A stretch of 33,350 nt of DNA. Source: Bowdeniella nasicola. GTDB lineage: Bacteria; Actinomycetota; Actinomycetes; Actinomycetales; Actinomycetaceae. Location: assembly GCF_001907295.1 (NCBI RefSeq), contig NZ_MQVR01000020.1, positions 1-33,350 of the forward strand. The letters are read 5' to 3'. Shown piece by piece: positions 23,336-32,713 of the stretch. Within the stretch, counting starts at the first letter, position 1; every line of letters begins with the position of its first letter. A model generated the notes under the pieces. The model was not told where the DNA came from and searched no databases. It was given only the letters and a program-made list of their open reading frames with translations. A program made the translations under genes and the position numbers.

Positions 23336-23863
23336 TCATTTAAGAGTGTCGGCCGTTTTCGTCAAAATCTGTTCGACAATTGCCTGAATTATGGCACCGC
23401 TCACATCTATTATGCAATCGGCGAGTTGCTCATACTGTGGACGGCGCGCCACGAGCATCTCGTGCCAGAGCGATCGAGGCAGCACAAAACCGACCGGACG
23501 AGGTGCTGCCAGACCGGTACGCGGGAAGCTCGTCGCGAGGTCAACGTCGAGAAAAACGACGGTGTAGGGCGCGAGCAACTCGTCGGGGTTGTCGAGCTCG
23601 ATGACCGACGATGGCATCGCCACGACGGTGGGCTCGGTGATGCTCTCCCCCAGCGCCACGAGGGCGGCCCGGATCGCCGCATGCGCGTCGGCGGGTTCGA
23701 GGTCGACAGCGAGGTCGGCCGGGCTGTGGCCGCTGTGGCGTTCGACGAACTCATCCCCGTCGATCGCGCTGACGCCGATTTCCTCGGCGAGTGCGGCGGC
23801 GATGGTGGTCTTACCCGATCCGGGTGCCCCAATGAGGGCGATGAGACGAGGCTCAGTCATCAT
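23336..23863 (-). CDS. aroK: Shikimate kinase-like protein with altered substrate site
   Basis: Shikimate kinase phosphorylates shikimate with ATP. This 175-residue protein keeps the P-loop GAPGSGKT (12-19), Asp35 and Asp37 (IDGDEFVE), the FLDV strand, the lid Arg region (APRPVGF) and [10 protein letters not shown]. The FR-x-x-E substrate motif is not recognisable ([12 protein letters not shown] instead), and the invariant GGG is replaced by AMPSS (82-86). The position, overlapping the chorismate synthase gene by 11 bases, is the normal aroK site. It may be a weak or inactive kinase, or may use another substrate. ATG 23860 is an alternative start one codon later. Confidence 0.75.
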   Translation of the reverse strand: MMTEPRLIALIGAPGSGKTTIAAALAEEIGVSAIDGDEFVERHSGHSPADLAVDLEPADAHAAIRAALVALGESITEPTVVAMPSSVIELDNPDELLAPYTVVFLDVDLATSFPRTGLAAPRPVGFVLPRSLWHEMLVARRPQYEQLADCIIDVSGAIIQAIVEQILTKTADTLK

Positions 23864-25043
23864 GTCCTAACACGGCCGCGATGGCGGGTGGCAGATTGTC
23901 GAGGTAGCTGGCGAGGTTGCGGCGGGCCTCAGCAACGGAGTCTCCCCCGGTCTTGTCCAGCAGGGCCCGCGCGAGCACGAGCGCGACCATCGCCTGCGCG
24001 ACGACTGCTGCCGGGGCGACCGCACAGGTATCGGAGCGCTGGTTGATCGCGACGTCTTCTTCGCCGCTGTCGACGTTGAACGTGCGCAGCGCGCGCGGAA
24101 CGGAAGAGATCGGTTTGAGGGCTGCCCGCACGACGATCGGTGAGCCGTTCGACATGCCGCCTTCGATGCCGCCTGCGAGGTTGGTCAGGCGCGCGGTCGG
24201 AGTCATCTCGTCGTGAGCGCGGGAGCCGCGCGAGCGCGCCTGGTGGAAGCCGTCGCCGATCTCCACGCCCTTGATCGCCTGGATGCTCATGAGGGCCGCG
24301 GCGAGCGCGGCGTCGAGCCGCCGGTCGGCTTCGACGTGGGAGCCAAGGCCGACGGGCACGCCGTAGGCGATTACCTCGACGATGCCGCCGAGGGTGTCGC
24401 CGGCCTTCTTGGCCGCATCGATTTCGGCGACCATGGCCGCATCAGTGTCCGGGTCCAGGCACCGCACCTGGGTCTCATCGAGCGCGGGCGTATCGGCCGG
24501 TCCGGGCCGAATGCCGTCGTCGGGCAATGCCACGTAGCCGCATTCGATGACGTGGGAGACGACCCGAATGCCCGCGATCTGTTCGATGATCGCTTCGGCA
24601 AGGGTGCCCAGGGCAACGCGTGCCGCGGTTTCTCGCGCCGAGGCACGCTCCAGGATGGGCCGGCAGTCCGTGTGGCCGTACTTCGCCATCCCGGCAAAGT
24701 CCGCATGCCCCGGTCGTGGCCGTTTCAGGGCTGCCGCGCGGGCGCCAGTCGGCTCGCAATCGATCGGGTCGACGCCCATGACCTCGGTCCACTTCGGCCA
24801 TTCCGAGTTGCCGATCGTGAGGGCGACGGGAGAGCCGATCGTGCGCCCGTGGACGAGGCCTGCGAGCACCTGGACGACGTCCTGTTCGAACGACATCCGG
24901 GCGCCCCGACCGTATCCGAGCCGGCGGCGTGCGAGGGCGGCGGCAAACTCCGCGCTTGTCACCTCGACCCCGGCAGGAACACCTTCCGCCAGCGCGACGA
25001 GCGCCTGGCCATGAGATTCACCAGCGGTTGACCAGCTAAACAT
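23853..25043 (-). CDS. aroC: Chorismate synthase
   Basis: AroC converts EPSP to chorismate using reduced FMN. The 396-residue protein retains all signature motifs: [64 protein letters not shown] and RGSRAHDEM, ending with [14 protein letters not shown]. It appears fully functional, which contrasts with the altered aroK next to it. The prepilin peptidase gene ends 12 bases upstream. Confidence 0.97.
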   Translation of the reverse strand: MFSWSTAGESHGQALVALAEGVPAGVEVTSAEFAAALARRRLGYGRGARMSFEQDVVQVLAGLVHGRTIGSPVALTIGNSEWPKWTEVMGVDPIDCEPTGARAAALKRPRPGHADFAGMAKYGHTDCRPILERASARETAARVALGTLAEAIIEQIAGIRVVSHVIECGYVALPDDGIRPGPADTPALDETQVRCLDPDTDAAMVAEIDAAKKAGDTLGGIVEVIAYGVPVGLGSHVEADRRLDAALAAALMSIQAIKGVEIGDGFHQARSRGSRAHDEMTPTARLTNLAGGIEGGMSNGSPIVVRAALKPISSVPRALRTFNVDSGEEDVAINQRSDTCAVAPAAVVAQAMVALVLARALLDKTGGDSVAEARRNLASYLDNLPPAIAAVLGHDD

Positions 25044-25055
25044 TGCTTCAGTCTT

Positions 25056-25712
25056 TCACCAACTAAAAGGCGAAGCCGCGACGTTCCACCAGATGGCAAC
25101 GACGGCGCCGAGGAACAAGAACGGACCGAAGGCGATCGGGGTCTTCGCGGTCGCATGCCGCACCGCGATCAGGGCGAGGGCGACGAGGCCCGCAAACACG
25201 AACGCGCTGAAGATCGCCCACATCGCCGTCACATACGACCACCAGCCGGCCATCGCCCCGGTCGTGACCGCGAGTTTGGCATCGCCCATACCGATCCCGG
25301 TCGGAGCAATGAGCGCAGCGACGAAGAACAAGCCACCGGTAATGAGCGCCGACATCAGTGCCGATGTGACCCGGTGGCCTTGCCCGGCGACGATCGCGAG
25401 GACGATCGCCGCAAGCATCACGGCCGGGATAAGCGGGTACGTGAGGCGATTGGGCAGGCGGTGCTCGGTCAGGTCGATCAGGCACGCCCACCCGCAGCCC
25501 GCGCCGATCAGGCCGAAGATGACCGTCACGGTAATGGAGACCGCGCGCGACATCTGGTGACCGTTGGCGGCGAAGAACGCGGCCGCTGCGGCCGCGAGGA
25601 AACCGACGACGATTCCGAGGATCTGCCACCCCATCGGGGTTCGCAACGAAATCGGAACCGACATCGCTCCCGCGGCAGGTTCCGGCGGCGGCGGTGGACT
25701 ATTGGGCCTCAT
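25056..25712 (-). CDS. Type IV prepilin peptidase (A24 family)
   Basis: An aspartic membrane peptidase that removes leader peptides from pilin-like proteins. The 218-residue protein has about six membrane helices and both catalytic Asp motifs: LIDLTEHRLPN (Asp80) and GIGMGDAKL (Asp144). It lacks the N-terminal methyltransferase domain, as usual for actinobacterial short forms. ATG 25712 overlaps the mltG end by 14 bases; ATG 25664 is a shorter alternative. No pilin genes are nearby. In M. tuberculosis the homologue (Rv2551c) sits beside aroE, which is missing here. Confidence 0.87.
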   Translation of the reverse strand: MRPNSPPPPPEPAAGAMSVPISLRTPMGWQILGIVVGFLAAAAAAFFAANGHQMSRAVSITVTVIFGLIGAGCGWACLIDLTEHRLPNRLTYPLIPAVMLAAIVLAIVAGQGHRVTSALMSALITGGLFFVAALIAPTGIGMGDAKLAVTTGAMAGWWSYVTAMWAIFSAFVFAGLVALALIAVRHATAKTPIAFGPFLFLGAVVAIWWNVAASPFSW

Positions 25713-26886
25713 CGCTTGTGGGCTCCGCGCTCGGCCCGCCGCTGTTGGCGTCGCGCCAGTCACGCAGTTTTTGGATGTTGCGCTTGTGTTCCTCATGGTC
25801 GCCCGTAAACAGCGTCTCGCCCGTGTTGAGGTCGACGGTCACGAAGTACAGCCAGTTCCCCTCCGGCGGGTTCAGCACGGCCTTGCTCGCGGCTTCCGAC
25901 GGCGAGCCGATCGGGGTCGGGGGCAGCCCCTTGTGGATGTACGTGTTGTACGGAGTATCCTTGCGGACCTCCTCCGCCGACGGGATCCCGCCGCGCTTGC
26001 CCAGGCCGTACAGCACGGTCGAGTCCATCTGCAGCAGCCCGACGGTCGGGCCGGAGACGTCCGCGAGCCGGTTTTCGATGACGCGCGCGACCTCGCCGTA
26101 GTAGTTCGGCGGGACTTCGCGCTCGACGATGGAGGCCTTGGTCAGCACTTCCTGCCAGCGCTCGGCCGGGACCTTCTGGCGCTCCAGCATGGCCCGCGTT
26201 CCCGCGACCATCTCCTTGAGCACCTCGGTTGCCGACGTGTTGGGAGCGAAGCTGTAGGTCTGGGCCGCGAACCAGCCCTCCGGGTTTCCGGCGGCCTCTT
26301 CCGGCAGTCCGATCGCGGCGCTGTCCTTGGCTGCCGCCTGGACTTCCTCGAGCGGGATACCGAGTTGTTTCGCGACACGCTCATAGACCTGATCGGCACG
26401 GAAACCTTCCGGCACTGTGAGCGCCGCATCGGCGCGGTTGACCGGGTCGAGCAGCGCATTGACGGCCTCGGCCGCGCTCATCTTCGTGCGCAGCTTGTAC
26501 GTGCCCGGCTGGATCCGGCTGGAGCGCTCGTTCGCGGCAAAGGCGCTCACGAACGTCGCGGGTGTATGGATGACGTCGGCGTCCTTCAAAATCGCCGCCA
26601 TTTTCGCGCCGGTGGCGCCTGGCGGGATAACGACGGTCACGTCTTCGCCGGTACCGCCCGGCTCGTAGTCAGTCACGGTCGACGCCGTCGTGCGATTGAA
26701 AAGGTCCTTCACGATCGGAGTGACAAACCACGAGGCCACGGCCAAGACGGCAAGCGAGGCTATCACCGCGATGATGGAGCGGTTGCGACGCTTGCGGCGC
26801 CGCGCTCGAATGTCATCGCGGCGTGAGCGCCGTTCGTGTCCCGGGCGGGAAGCAGGGTCGGAATTCACCGTCGGGCCGTCCTTCAT
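25699..26886 (-). CDS. mltG: Endolytic peptidoglycan transglycosylase MltG
   Basis: MltG cuts nascent glycan strands at the outer face of the membrane and helps set strand length. The 395-residue protein has an Arg-rich cytoplasmic N-terminus (1-36), one membrane helix (about 37-58), and a YceG domain with ASIVEREVPPNYYGEVARVIENRL (probable catalytic Glu255), MDSTVLYGLG and PYNTYIHKGLPPTPIGSPSEAA. The ATG overlaps the ruvX stop by four bases. The C-terminus is Ser/Glu-rich. Confidence 0.95.
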   Translation of the reverse strand: MKDGPTVNSDPASRPGHERRSRRDDIRARRRKRRNRSIIAVIASLAVLAVASWFVTPIVKDLFNRTTASTVTDYEPGGTGEDVTVVIPPGATGAKMAAILKDADVIHTPATFVSAFAANERSSRIQPGTYKLRTKMSAAEAVNALLDPVNRADAALTVPEGFRADQVYERVAKQLGIPLEEVQAAAKDSAAIGLPEEAAGNPEGWFAAQTYSFAPNTSATEVLKEMVAGTRAMLERQKVPAERWQEVLTKASIVEREVPPNYYGEVARVIENRLADVSGPTVGLLQMDSTVLYGLGKRGGIPSAEEVRKDTPYNTYIHKGLPPTPIGSPSEAASKAVLNPPEGNWLYFVTVDLNTGETLFTGDHEEHKRNIQKLRDWRDANSGGPSAEPTSDEAQ

Positions 26887-27335
26887 GCCACTAAGCGCCC
26901 CGGGATAGCCCCGGTACGTCGTTCTGTTTCCAATACGTGTTCTAGCAAGATTACCGCGGATGCTTGATCGATCACGCTGCGCCGATCGCGGCTCGAGCGT
27001 CCGGCTTCGGAAAGCTGGGCGTGGGCCTGGACCGTCGTGAGACGTTCGTCGATGAGTCGCACCGGTTGCGCGATCCGGCGAGCCAGTGCTCGCGCGAACC
27101 GACGTGCGGCATCCGCCGAAGCGCCCTCCGCTCCCGACAGGTGGCTCGGTAGCCCCACGAAAACGTCAGACACCTCGTATTCGGCGATGAGATCCATGAG
27201 CTCATCAAGATGACCACCGTACTTATCGGCAGTAATGGTCGCAACGGGAAGCGCGAGAATGCGGTCGCTGTCACAGCGCGCGACGCCGATGCGCCGCGCC
27301 CCGTAATCGACCGCAAAACTCACGCGTGACGTCAT
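26883..27335 (-). CDS. ruvX: Putative Holliday junction resolvase (YqgF/RuvX)
   Basis: YqgF-family RNase H-fold nuclease, implicated in Holliday junction resolution and 16S rRNA end maturation. The 150-residue protein has the acidic triad in FAVDYGARRIGVA (Asp10), LIDERLTT (Glu97) and DQASAVILLE (Asp123). It overlaps alaS and mltG by four bases on each side, forming the conserved alaS-ruvX-mltG unit. Confidence 0.95.
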   Translation of the reverse strand: MTSRVSFAVDYGARRIGVARCDSDRILALPVATITADKYGGHLDELMDLIAEYEVSDVFVGLPSHLSGAEGASADAARRFARALARRIAQPVRLIDERLTTVQAHAQLSEAGRSSRDRRSVIDQASAVILLEHVLETERRTGAIPGRLVA

Positions 27336-30016
27336 GAATGGCGCTCCTCGATGGCCGCCTTCAGCGCCGCCAGCGCTTCTTGGATCTTCGTCACGTCGAT
27401 GCCGCCGCCTTGTGCGAGGTCCGGCTTGCCGCCGCCACCACCGCCGAGGCGCGCGGCCGCGAGCTTGGCGAGCGGGCCCGCCACGATATTGCGTTCGCGC
27501 ACGCCCTCGTTGGTCGCGACGACGACCATGGGCTTACCGTCAACTTCGCCGATGAGGGCGACGACGACGCCACCCTTGCCTGCGAGGCGCTGGCGCACGT
27601 CGAGCGCGAGGGCGCGCAGGTCATCGCTCGAGGAGACCTTGCCGACGGAGTTCACGACGGCGGTCACGCCCGCGACTTCGTAGGCGGTCTCGGCGATCTC
27701 GCCCGCGCGGGACAAGAGCTGACCGGCCTGCAGGACGCTCAGTTCCTTTTCAGCCTTCTTCACGCGCTCCAGGAGCGCGGAGATGCGCTCCGGAACATCG
27801 TCGGGGCGACCGCCGAGCAGCGAGGTGACCTGCGAAACGATGAGGCGTTCCTTGGCCTGGCGTGCGTAGGCGCCCGAGCCGACGAGGGCCTCGATGCGGC
27901 GGATGCCCGAACCGATGGAGGACTCCCCCAGCACGTCGATCCGGCCGATGTTACCGGTCAGCGGCACGTGGGTGCCGCCGCACAGCTCGCGGCTCCAGCC
28001 CTCGCCGATGTCGACGACGCGGACGCGGTCGCCGTACTTCTCGCCGAACAGCGCGACGGCGCCGGAATCCTTGGCCTCGTCCAGGCTCATGATCGAGTCG
28101 GTGACGCCGAGGTTATCGGCGAGGCGTTCGTTGACGCGCTCTTCGATCTCGCCCATGACCGAGGCCGGCACGGCCGCAGTGTGGTGGAAGTCGAAGCGCA
28201 TGCGCGACGGCGAGTTCTCGCTACCGGCTTGCGTGGCCTGTTCGCCGACGAATTCGTGAAGCGCTTTGTGTACCATGTGGGTCGCGGTGTGGGCCTGGCT
28301 GATCTGGCGGCGACGCAGCGTGTCGATCTCCGCGACGGCGGACTCGCCGACGTGGATATCGCCCTCGATGAGGGTGCCGCGATGCACGCGCACGCCCGCG
28401 ACGGGCTGCTGGACGTCGTGCACCTCGACGATGCCGCTGCCCGCCAGGCGAATGTAGCCGTGGTCGGCGAGCTGGCCGCCCATCTCGGCGTAGAACGGGG
28501 TCTGGTCGAGGACGACCTCGACCTCCGCCGGGGCCGTCGCCGCCGGCTGCGGCGTGCCGTCGTGCAGCAGGCCTGCGACGGTCGCGCTGGTCTGCGTCTC
28601 GGTGTAGCCGAGGAACGTCACGTCGTGGCCGACCTCGGCGCGGATATCGCGGTAGAGCTGGGCGTCGACGTGGCCGGTCTTCTTGGCGCGCGCGTCGGCG
28701 CGGGCGCGCTCCTTTTGCTCTGTCATGAGCGCGCGGAACGCCTCTTCGTCGACCTTGACGCCCTGTTCGCGGGCCATTTCCAAGGTGAGGTCGATCGGGA
28801 AACCGTACGTGTCGTGCAGCTGGAAGGCCTCCTGGCCGCTCACGGTGTGAGAGGCGTCGTCCTTGGCGCGACGCACGGCGGTATCGAGGATCGTCGTGCC
28901 CGCGCCGAGCGTGCGCGCGAAGGCCTCTTCTTCGGCGTAGATGATCTGGGAGATGCGATCGAAGTCGGAGGCGACGGTCGGATACGAGCTCGCCATCACA
29001 TCGCGCGAGACAGTCAGCAGCTGCGGCATCGTCGCTTCCTGCACGCCGAGCAGGCGCATGGCGCGCACGGCGCGGCGGATGATGCGACGCAGCACGTAAC
29101 CGCGGCCGTCGTTGCCGGGGCGCACGCCGTCGCCGACGAGCATGAGCGAGGAGCGCACGTGGTCGGCGATGACGCGCATCTGGACGTCGTCACGCTCGCC
29201 CGCGCCGTAGCGGCGGCCGGTGATCTCCTCGGTCATCGCGATGACGGGCCAGACCTCGTCGATCTCGTACATGTTGTTCTTGCCCTGCAGCAGGTACGCG
29301 ATACGCTCGACGCCCGCGCCGGTATCGATCGCCTTCTGATCGAGTTCCTTAATCAGCGGATAGTCGGCGCCAGACCCTTCGCCCCGCAGGAACTGGTCGA
29401 ACACGAGGTTCCAGATTTCCAGGTAGCGATCGCCACCCGGATCGACGGTGCCGCCGACGGCCTCGGGGCCGAATTCCGGGCCGCGGTCATAGTGGATCTC
29501 GGCGCACGGGCCAGCCGGGCCGGGCTGTCCGGTGTCCCAGAAAATTTCTTCGCGGGTGAGCTTGACGATGCGGCGGTCATCGAGGCCGATGATGCGGTGC
29601 CAGACGTTGTAGGCTTCCTCGTCCTGGTCCCACAGCGTGACCCAAATGCGGTCACCGTCGAGGCCGTAGCCGCCGTCGGCGACCGGCGTAGTCAGCAGTT
29701 CCCACGCCATCGTCGAGGCGCCTTCTTTGAAGTAGTCGCCGAATGAGAAGTTGCCGGCCATCTGGAAGAACGTGCCGTGGCGGGTGGTCAGGCCGACGTT
29801 ATCGATGTCGTTGGTGCGGATGCACTTTTGGACCGACGCGACGCGCGGCCACGGCGCCTCTTCGGTGCCGACGATGTACGGAATAAATGGGACCATCCCG
29901 GCGACCGTGAAGAGCAGCGACGGGTCCGGCGAGATCAACGGGACGGACTCGGCGATGTGGTGGTCCTTCGATTCGAAGAACGTCAGGAATCGCGAGCGGA
30001 TTTCGGAGGTACGCAT
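27332..30016 (-). CDS. alaS: Alanyl-tRNA synthetase
   Basis: AlaS charges tRNA-Ala and edits misacylated Ser/Gly. The 894-residue protein has the class II catalytic domain (1 to about 240; GMVPFIPYIVG, RHGTFFQMAGNFSFGDYFKEGA, and GAGVERIAYLLQGK), the tRNA-recognition domain, the editing domain with zinc ligands HTATH (576-580) and Cys679/His683 (ELCGGTH), and a C-terminal C-Ala domain ending in the Gly-rich RLGGGGGGKPDLAQGGG. ATG 30016 is preceded by AAAGG. The 131-base gap to rpsD suggests its own promoter. Confidence 0.98.
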   Translation of the reverse strand: MRTSEIRSRFLTFFESKDHHIAESVPLISPDPSLLFTVAGMVPFIPYIVGTEEAPWPRVASVQKCIRTNDIDNVGLTTRHGTFFQMAGNFSFGDYFKEGASTMAWELLTTPVADGGYGLDGDRIWVTLWDQDEEAYNVWHRIIGLDDRRIVKLTREEIFWDTGQPGPAGPCAEIHYDRGPEFGPEAVGGTVDPGGDRYLEIWNLVFDQFLRGEGSGADYPLIKELDQKAIDTGAGVERIAYLLQGKNNMYEIDEVWPVIAMTEEITGRRYGAGERDDVQMRVIADHVRSSLMLVGDGVRPGNDGRGYVLRRIIRRAVRAMRLLGVQEATMPQLLTVSRDVMASSYPTVASDFDRISQIIYAEEEAFARTLGAGTTILDTAVRRAKDDASHTVSGQEAFQLHDTYGFPIDLTLEMAREQGVKVDEEAFRALMTEQKERARADARAKKTGHVDAQLYRDIRAEVGHDVTFLGYTETQTSATVAGLLHDGTPQPAATAPAEVEVVLDQTPFYAEMGGQLADHGYIRLAGSGIVEVHDVQQPVAGVRVHRGTLIEGDIHVGESAVAEIDTLRRRQISQAHTATHMVHKALHEFVGEQATQAGSENSPSRMRFDFHHTAAVPASVMGEIEERVNERLADNLGVTDSIMSLDEAKDSGAVALFGEKYGDRVRVVDIGEGWSRELCGGTHVPLTGNIGRIDVLGESSIGSGIRRIEALVGSGAYARQAKERLIVSQVTSLLGGRPDDVPERISALLERVKKAEKELSVLQAGQLLSRAGEIAETAYEVAGVTAVVNSVGKVSSSDDLRALALDVRQRLAGKGGVVVALIGEVDGKPMVVVATNEGVRERNIVAGPLAKLAAARLGGGGGGKPDLAQGGGIDVTKIQEALAALKAAIEERHS

Positions 30017-30105
30017 CTCGGCCTTTCACGTATCGGTACAACGGGTGGGCGTCGGCTTCCACCCTAGTGGATTGGGGCGGGAAAACCCTGCCAGGATTTG
30101 GCGAT

Positions 30106-30133
30106 GCCCCGGACCAGCGAACCGATCCGGGGC
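30106..30133 (-). terminator. Hairpin terminator candidate after rpsD
   Basis: Perfect eight-base stem (GCCCCGGA with TCCGGGGC), 12-base loop, about 14 bases after the rpsD stop. A second small stem (GCCA/TGGC) and GGGTTTT follow within 35 bases. The U-tract is short, so termination may be partial. Reverse complementarity would also serve the other strand. Confidence 0.6.
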
Positions 30134-30147
30134 AATGCGCGAGGCGT

Positions 30148-30771
30148 TTAGCGCGAGTAGAACTCGACGACCAGCTGAACGTCACACGTCACGGGGACCT
30201 CTTCACGCTTCGGGGCGCGAACGAGCTCCACACGCAGCTTCTCGATCTGGACATCGAGGTAGCCGGGGACGTCCGGAAGGACCTTCTGGTGCTCGCCGGT
30301 CGCGGCGATCTGGAAGGGAACCATGGTCTGGGAGCGCGGCTTGACCTGGATGACCTGGCCGGGCTTGACCTTGAAAGACGGGCGGTCGACGAGCTTGCCG
30401 TCGACGAGGATGTGGCGGTGCACGACGGCCTGGCGGGCCTGGGCGATCGTGCGGGCGATGCCGGAGCGCAGGACGAGGGCGTCCAGGCGGCACTCGAGCA
30501 TCTCGACCAGCGACTCACCGGTCAGACCCGGCTCCTTGCGGGCCTGCTCGAAGGCGCGGCGCAGCTGCGACTCGCGGATGCCGTACTGGGCGCGCAGACG
30601 CTGCTTTTCCTTCAGGCGGACGGCGTAGTCGGACTCGGAACGCTTGCGGGCGCGGCCGTGCTCACCGGGGCCGTAGGGGCGCTTTTCGAAGTACTTCTGG
30701 GCCTTCGGGGTCAGCGCGATGCCGAGGGAGCGCGACAGGCGGACCTGGCGGCGCGTGCGGGAAATAGCCAT
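30148..30771 (-). CDS. rpsD: Ribosomal protein S4
   Basis: S4 is a primary 16S rRNA-binding protein that nucleates 30S assembly. The 207-residue protein has the N-terminal region with KRPYGPGEHG but no zinc-binding Cys cluster (a zinc-independent form), and the S4 RNA-binding domain at about 96-160 (CRLDALVLRSGIARTIAQARQAVVHRHILVDGKLVD). The C-terminus VVEFYSR is typical. It lies outside the alpha operon, next to alaS. AGGAG lies about 11 bases before ATG 30771. Confidence 0.97.
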   Translation of the reverse strand: MAISRTRRQVRLSRSLGIALTPKAQKYFEKRPYGPGEHGRARKRSESDYAVRLKEKQRLRAQYGIRESQLRRAFEQARKEPGLTGESLVEMLECRLDALVLRSGIARTIAQARQAVVHRHILVDGKLVDRPSFKVKPGQVIQVKPRSQTMVPFQIAATGEHQKVLPDVPGYLDVQIEKLRVELVRAPKREEVPVTCDVQLVVEFYSR

Positions 30772-30806
30772 GTGAAAGCTTCTCCTGTTCGTGTTTTTCT
30801 AACGGT

Positions 30807-30884
30807 CACCGCCTCCTCACGGATGCGAGCGGCGGTGGGGTCGGCCACGTGGGCTGGGACCCCAGGAGCCCGAGCAAATCGGGC
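30807..30884 (-). other. Structured 5' leader of rpsD with three hairpins
   Basis: The 134 bases between rarA and rpsD hold three stems in minus-strand order: GCCCGA/TCGGGC (30868-30884), CTGGG/CCCAG (30854-30865) and CACCGCC/GGCGGTG (30807-30837). The first is 21 bases after the rarA stop and could end that transcript, though no U-run follows. TAGTCT at 30894-30899 is a weak -10 candidate for rpsD. An S4 autoregulatory leader is possible but not shown. Confidence 0.5.
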
Positions 30885-30905
30885 AACCACGACAGACTAC
30901 CAGGA

Positions 30906-32273
30906 TTAGGCCTCGGTTTTCGAGCCTCCCGGCCGCAAATACCGCTCGATTGCCTGCATTCTGGCTGTGATATCCCTCTCGTGACCGTGGGATGTGGGCT
31001 CGTAGTAACGAGCATCGGCCAGGGACTCAGGCAAATACTCTTGCGCCGCGATGCCATGGGGGTGGTTGTGGGAGTACTGGTAGCCCACCCCGTGGCCGAG
31101 ATCTTTTGCCCCGGAGTAGTGAGCGTCCCGCAGGTGGAACGGTACGCTGCCGGCCTTGCCGCGCTTAATGTCTGCGATCGCCGCATCGATCGCGAGATAG
31201 GCGGCATTGGACTTCGGAGCCGTGGCGATGTGGACGACGGCCTGGGCCAACGGAATCCGTGCCTCGGGCATCCCAAGGAATGCGACCGCTTCATAGGCGG
31301 CGACGGCGGTTGTCAGTGCCGTCGGGTCTGCCATGCCGACATCTTCGGAGGCGCAGATCACGATGCGGCGCGCGATGAAGCGAGGGTCCTCCCCTGCCAC
31401 CACCATGCGCGCGAGGTAGTGCAGTGCGGCATCCACATCCGAGCCCCGCATCGACTTGATGAACGCCGAGATGACGTCGTAGTGCATGTCGCCGGTCTTG
31501 TCGTAACGTACTGCGGCCTCGTCGATGGATTCCTCCACGTCCGCGACGCTGATCTCCTTCGCTCCGCGTGCCTGGGAGGTACCGGCGGCGGCTTCCAGGA
31601 TTGTGAGGGATTTGCGGCCATCAGATCCGGCCAGTCGCACAATCATCTCGCGCGCTGCGTCCTCGATCGCCAGGCCGCCGCCATAGCCGCGATCGTCGGC
31701 AAGCGCGCGGTCGATGAGCGAGGCGACGGCATCATCAGATAGCGGCTGCAGGGTCAGCAGCAAGGAACGCGACAGCAGCGGGGAGATCACCGAGAACGAC
31801 GGGTTCTCCGTCGTCGCCGCCACCAGCGTCACGATCCGGTTTTCGACGCTCGGCAACAGTGCGTCTTGCTGAGATTTAGAGAATCGGTGGACCTCGTCAA
31901 CGAAGAGAACGGTCTCGGTGCCGCTTGTTTCGAGGTTTCGCCGTGCCTGATCAACGACGGCTCGGACGTCTTTGACGCCGGCACTGACCGCAGAAAGCTC
32001 CACGAATTTTCGACCCGAGGTTCGTGCGATGAGGTAGGCCAGGGTGGTCTTTCCGGTACCGGGCGGACCGAAAAGGATGATCGATGAGGGGCTTCCCGGC
32101 GCCTGCGGATCGAGCAGACGTCGGAGCGGCGATCCCGCCTTCAACACGTGTTCCTGACCGGCCACGTCCCCCAGTTCCCGTGGCCGCATCCGCACGGCCA
32201 GCGGAGCATTGGCCGCGGGCAGATCGCCCGGGGATGTGTGCCCGGCGGCGGAAAACAGATCGGGGGTGCTCAT
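30906..32273 (-). CDS. rarA: Replication-associated recombination protein A (RarA/MgsA)
   Basis: RarA is an AAA+ ATPase related to clamp loaders that acts at stalled forks. The 455-residue protein has Walker A GPPGTGKT (69-76), Walker B LFVDEVHRF (123-131), the sensor segment AATTENPSF, and the C-terminal tetramerisation domain (YLARMVVAGEDPRFIARRIVICASEDVG; GVGYQYSHNHPHG). ATG 32273 gives the family N-terminus MSTPDLFSAAG; upstream in-frame residues come from the A+T-rich cassette. The 53-base gap to that cassette leaves little room for its own promoter. Confidence 0.96.
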   Translation of the reverse strand: MSTPDLFSAAGHTSPGDLPAANAPLAVRMRPRELGDVAGQEHVLKAGSPLRRLLDPQAPGSPSSIILFGPPGTGKTTLAYLIARTSGRKFVELSAVSAGVKDVRAVVDQARRNLETSGTETVLFVDEVHRFSKSQQDALLPSVENRIVTLVAATTENPSFSVISPLLSRSLLLTLQPLSDDAVASLIDRALADDRGYGGGLAIEDAAREMIVRLAGSDGRKSLTILEAAAGTSQARGAKEISVADVEESIDEAAVRYDKTGDMHYDVISAFIKSMRGSDVDAALHYLARMVVAGEDPRFIARRIVICASEDVGMADPTALTTAVAAYEAVAFLGMPEARIPLAQAVVHIATAPKSNAAYLAIDAAIADIKRGKAGSVPFHLRDAHYSGAKDLGHGVGYQYSHNHPHGIAAQEYLPESLADARYYEPTSHGHERDITARMQAIERYLRPGGSKTEA

Positions 32274-32326
32274 GTGGCCATGGTATCGAGCGCTTTCAAT
32301 CGCCGCCCGTTCCCTGACAACAAGCG

Positions 32327-32713
32327 CTATCGTGGCAGTCTGCTGAAACGAGTAATGGTAAGCGATATCAACGTACCCGTAGCATTCCATGAGCTCGTTG
32401 CGTGCCACGTGCGATCTTCAGAATATGCTTCCATCTCCTTGGAAACCGGTTCGTCATAAAACGTGATACGCCAATGATTTCTGTCTTGTTCACACGATGC
32501 CGTATCAATTCGCGCTTGCGATGGCAATGCCTTACCAAATACTCTATCTACTGCATCGAGAATCTCAATATCCGTCAACTCGCTTTGTGCATAGCCGACA
32601 ATAAGCCAGCACAATGGCGATTCGAAGAATACGGAATGTTGTGCTTGGCACCCGAATTCAAGGCTCAAGACATCGGCCACTGGATCGAAATCGTCCGCAT
32701 GAACAAGTTTCAT
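32327..32713 (-). CDS. Hypothetical acidic cytosolic protein, second gene of A+T-rich cassette
   Basis: No family was recognised. The 128-residue protein has no signal peptide or membrane helix, is acidic (about 20 Asp/Glu against 11 Lys/Arg), and has three cysteines (FGCQAQ, SPLCWL, TASCEQ). Its pattern suggests a small alpha/beta domain. ATG 32713 overlaps the upstream gene's TGA (ATGA), so translation is coupled to the secreted protein gene. Base composition is visibly lower in G+C than the neighbours. An immunity or chaperone role toward the partner is a guess from charge and layout. Confidence 0.7.
   Translation of the reverse strand: MKLVHADDFDPVADVLSLEFGCQAQHSVFFESPLCWLIVGYAQSELTDIEILDAVDRVFGKALPSQARIDTASCEQDRNHWRITFYDEPVSKEMEAYSEDRTWHATSSWNATGTLISLTITRFSRLPR

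Noticed and set aside
27338-29746. 802-codon open frame on the plus strand opposite alaS
   Set aside because: Antisense shadow of alaS; low-complexity composition and no motif.
30106-30133. tRNA or small RNA gene in the rpsD-alaS gap
   Set aside because: Only a simple hairpin is present; no cloverleaf or CCA-like end was seen.
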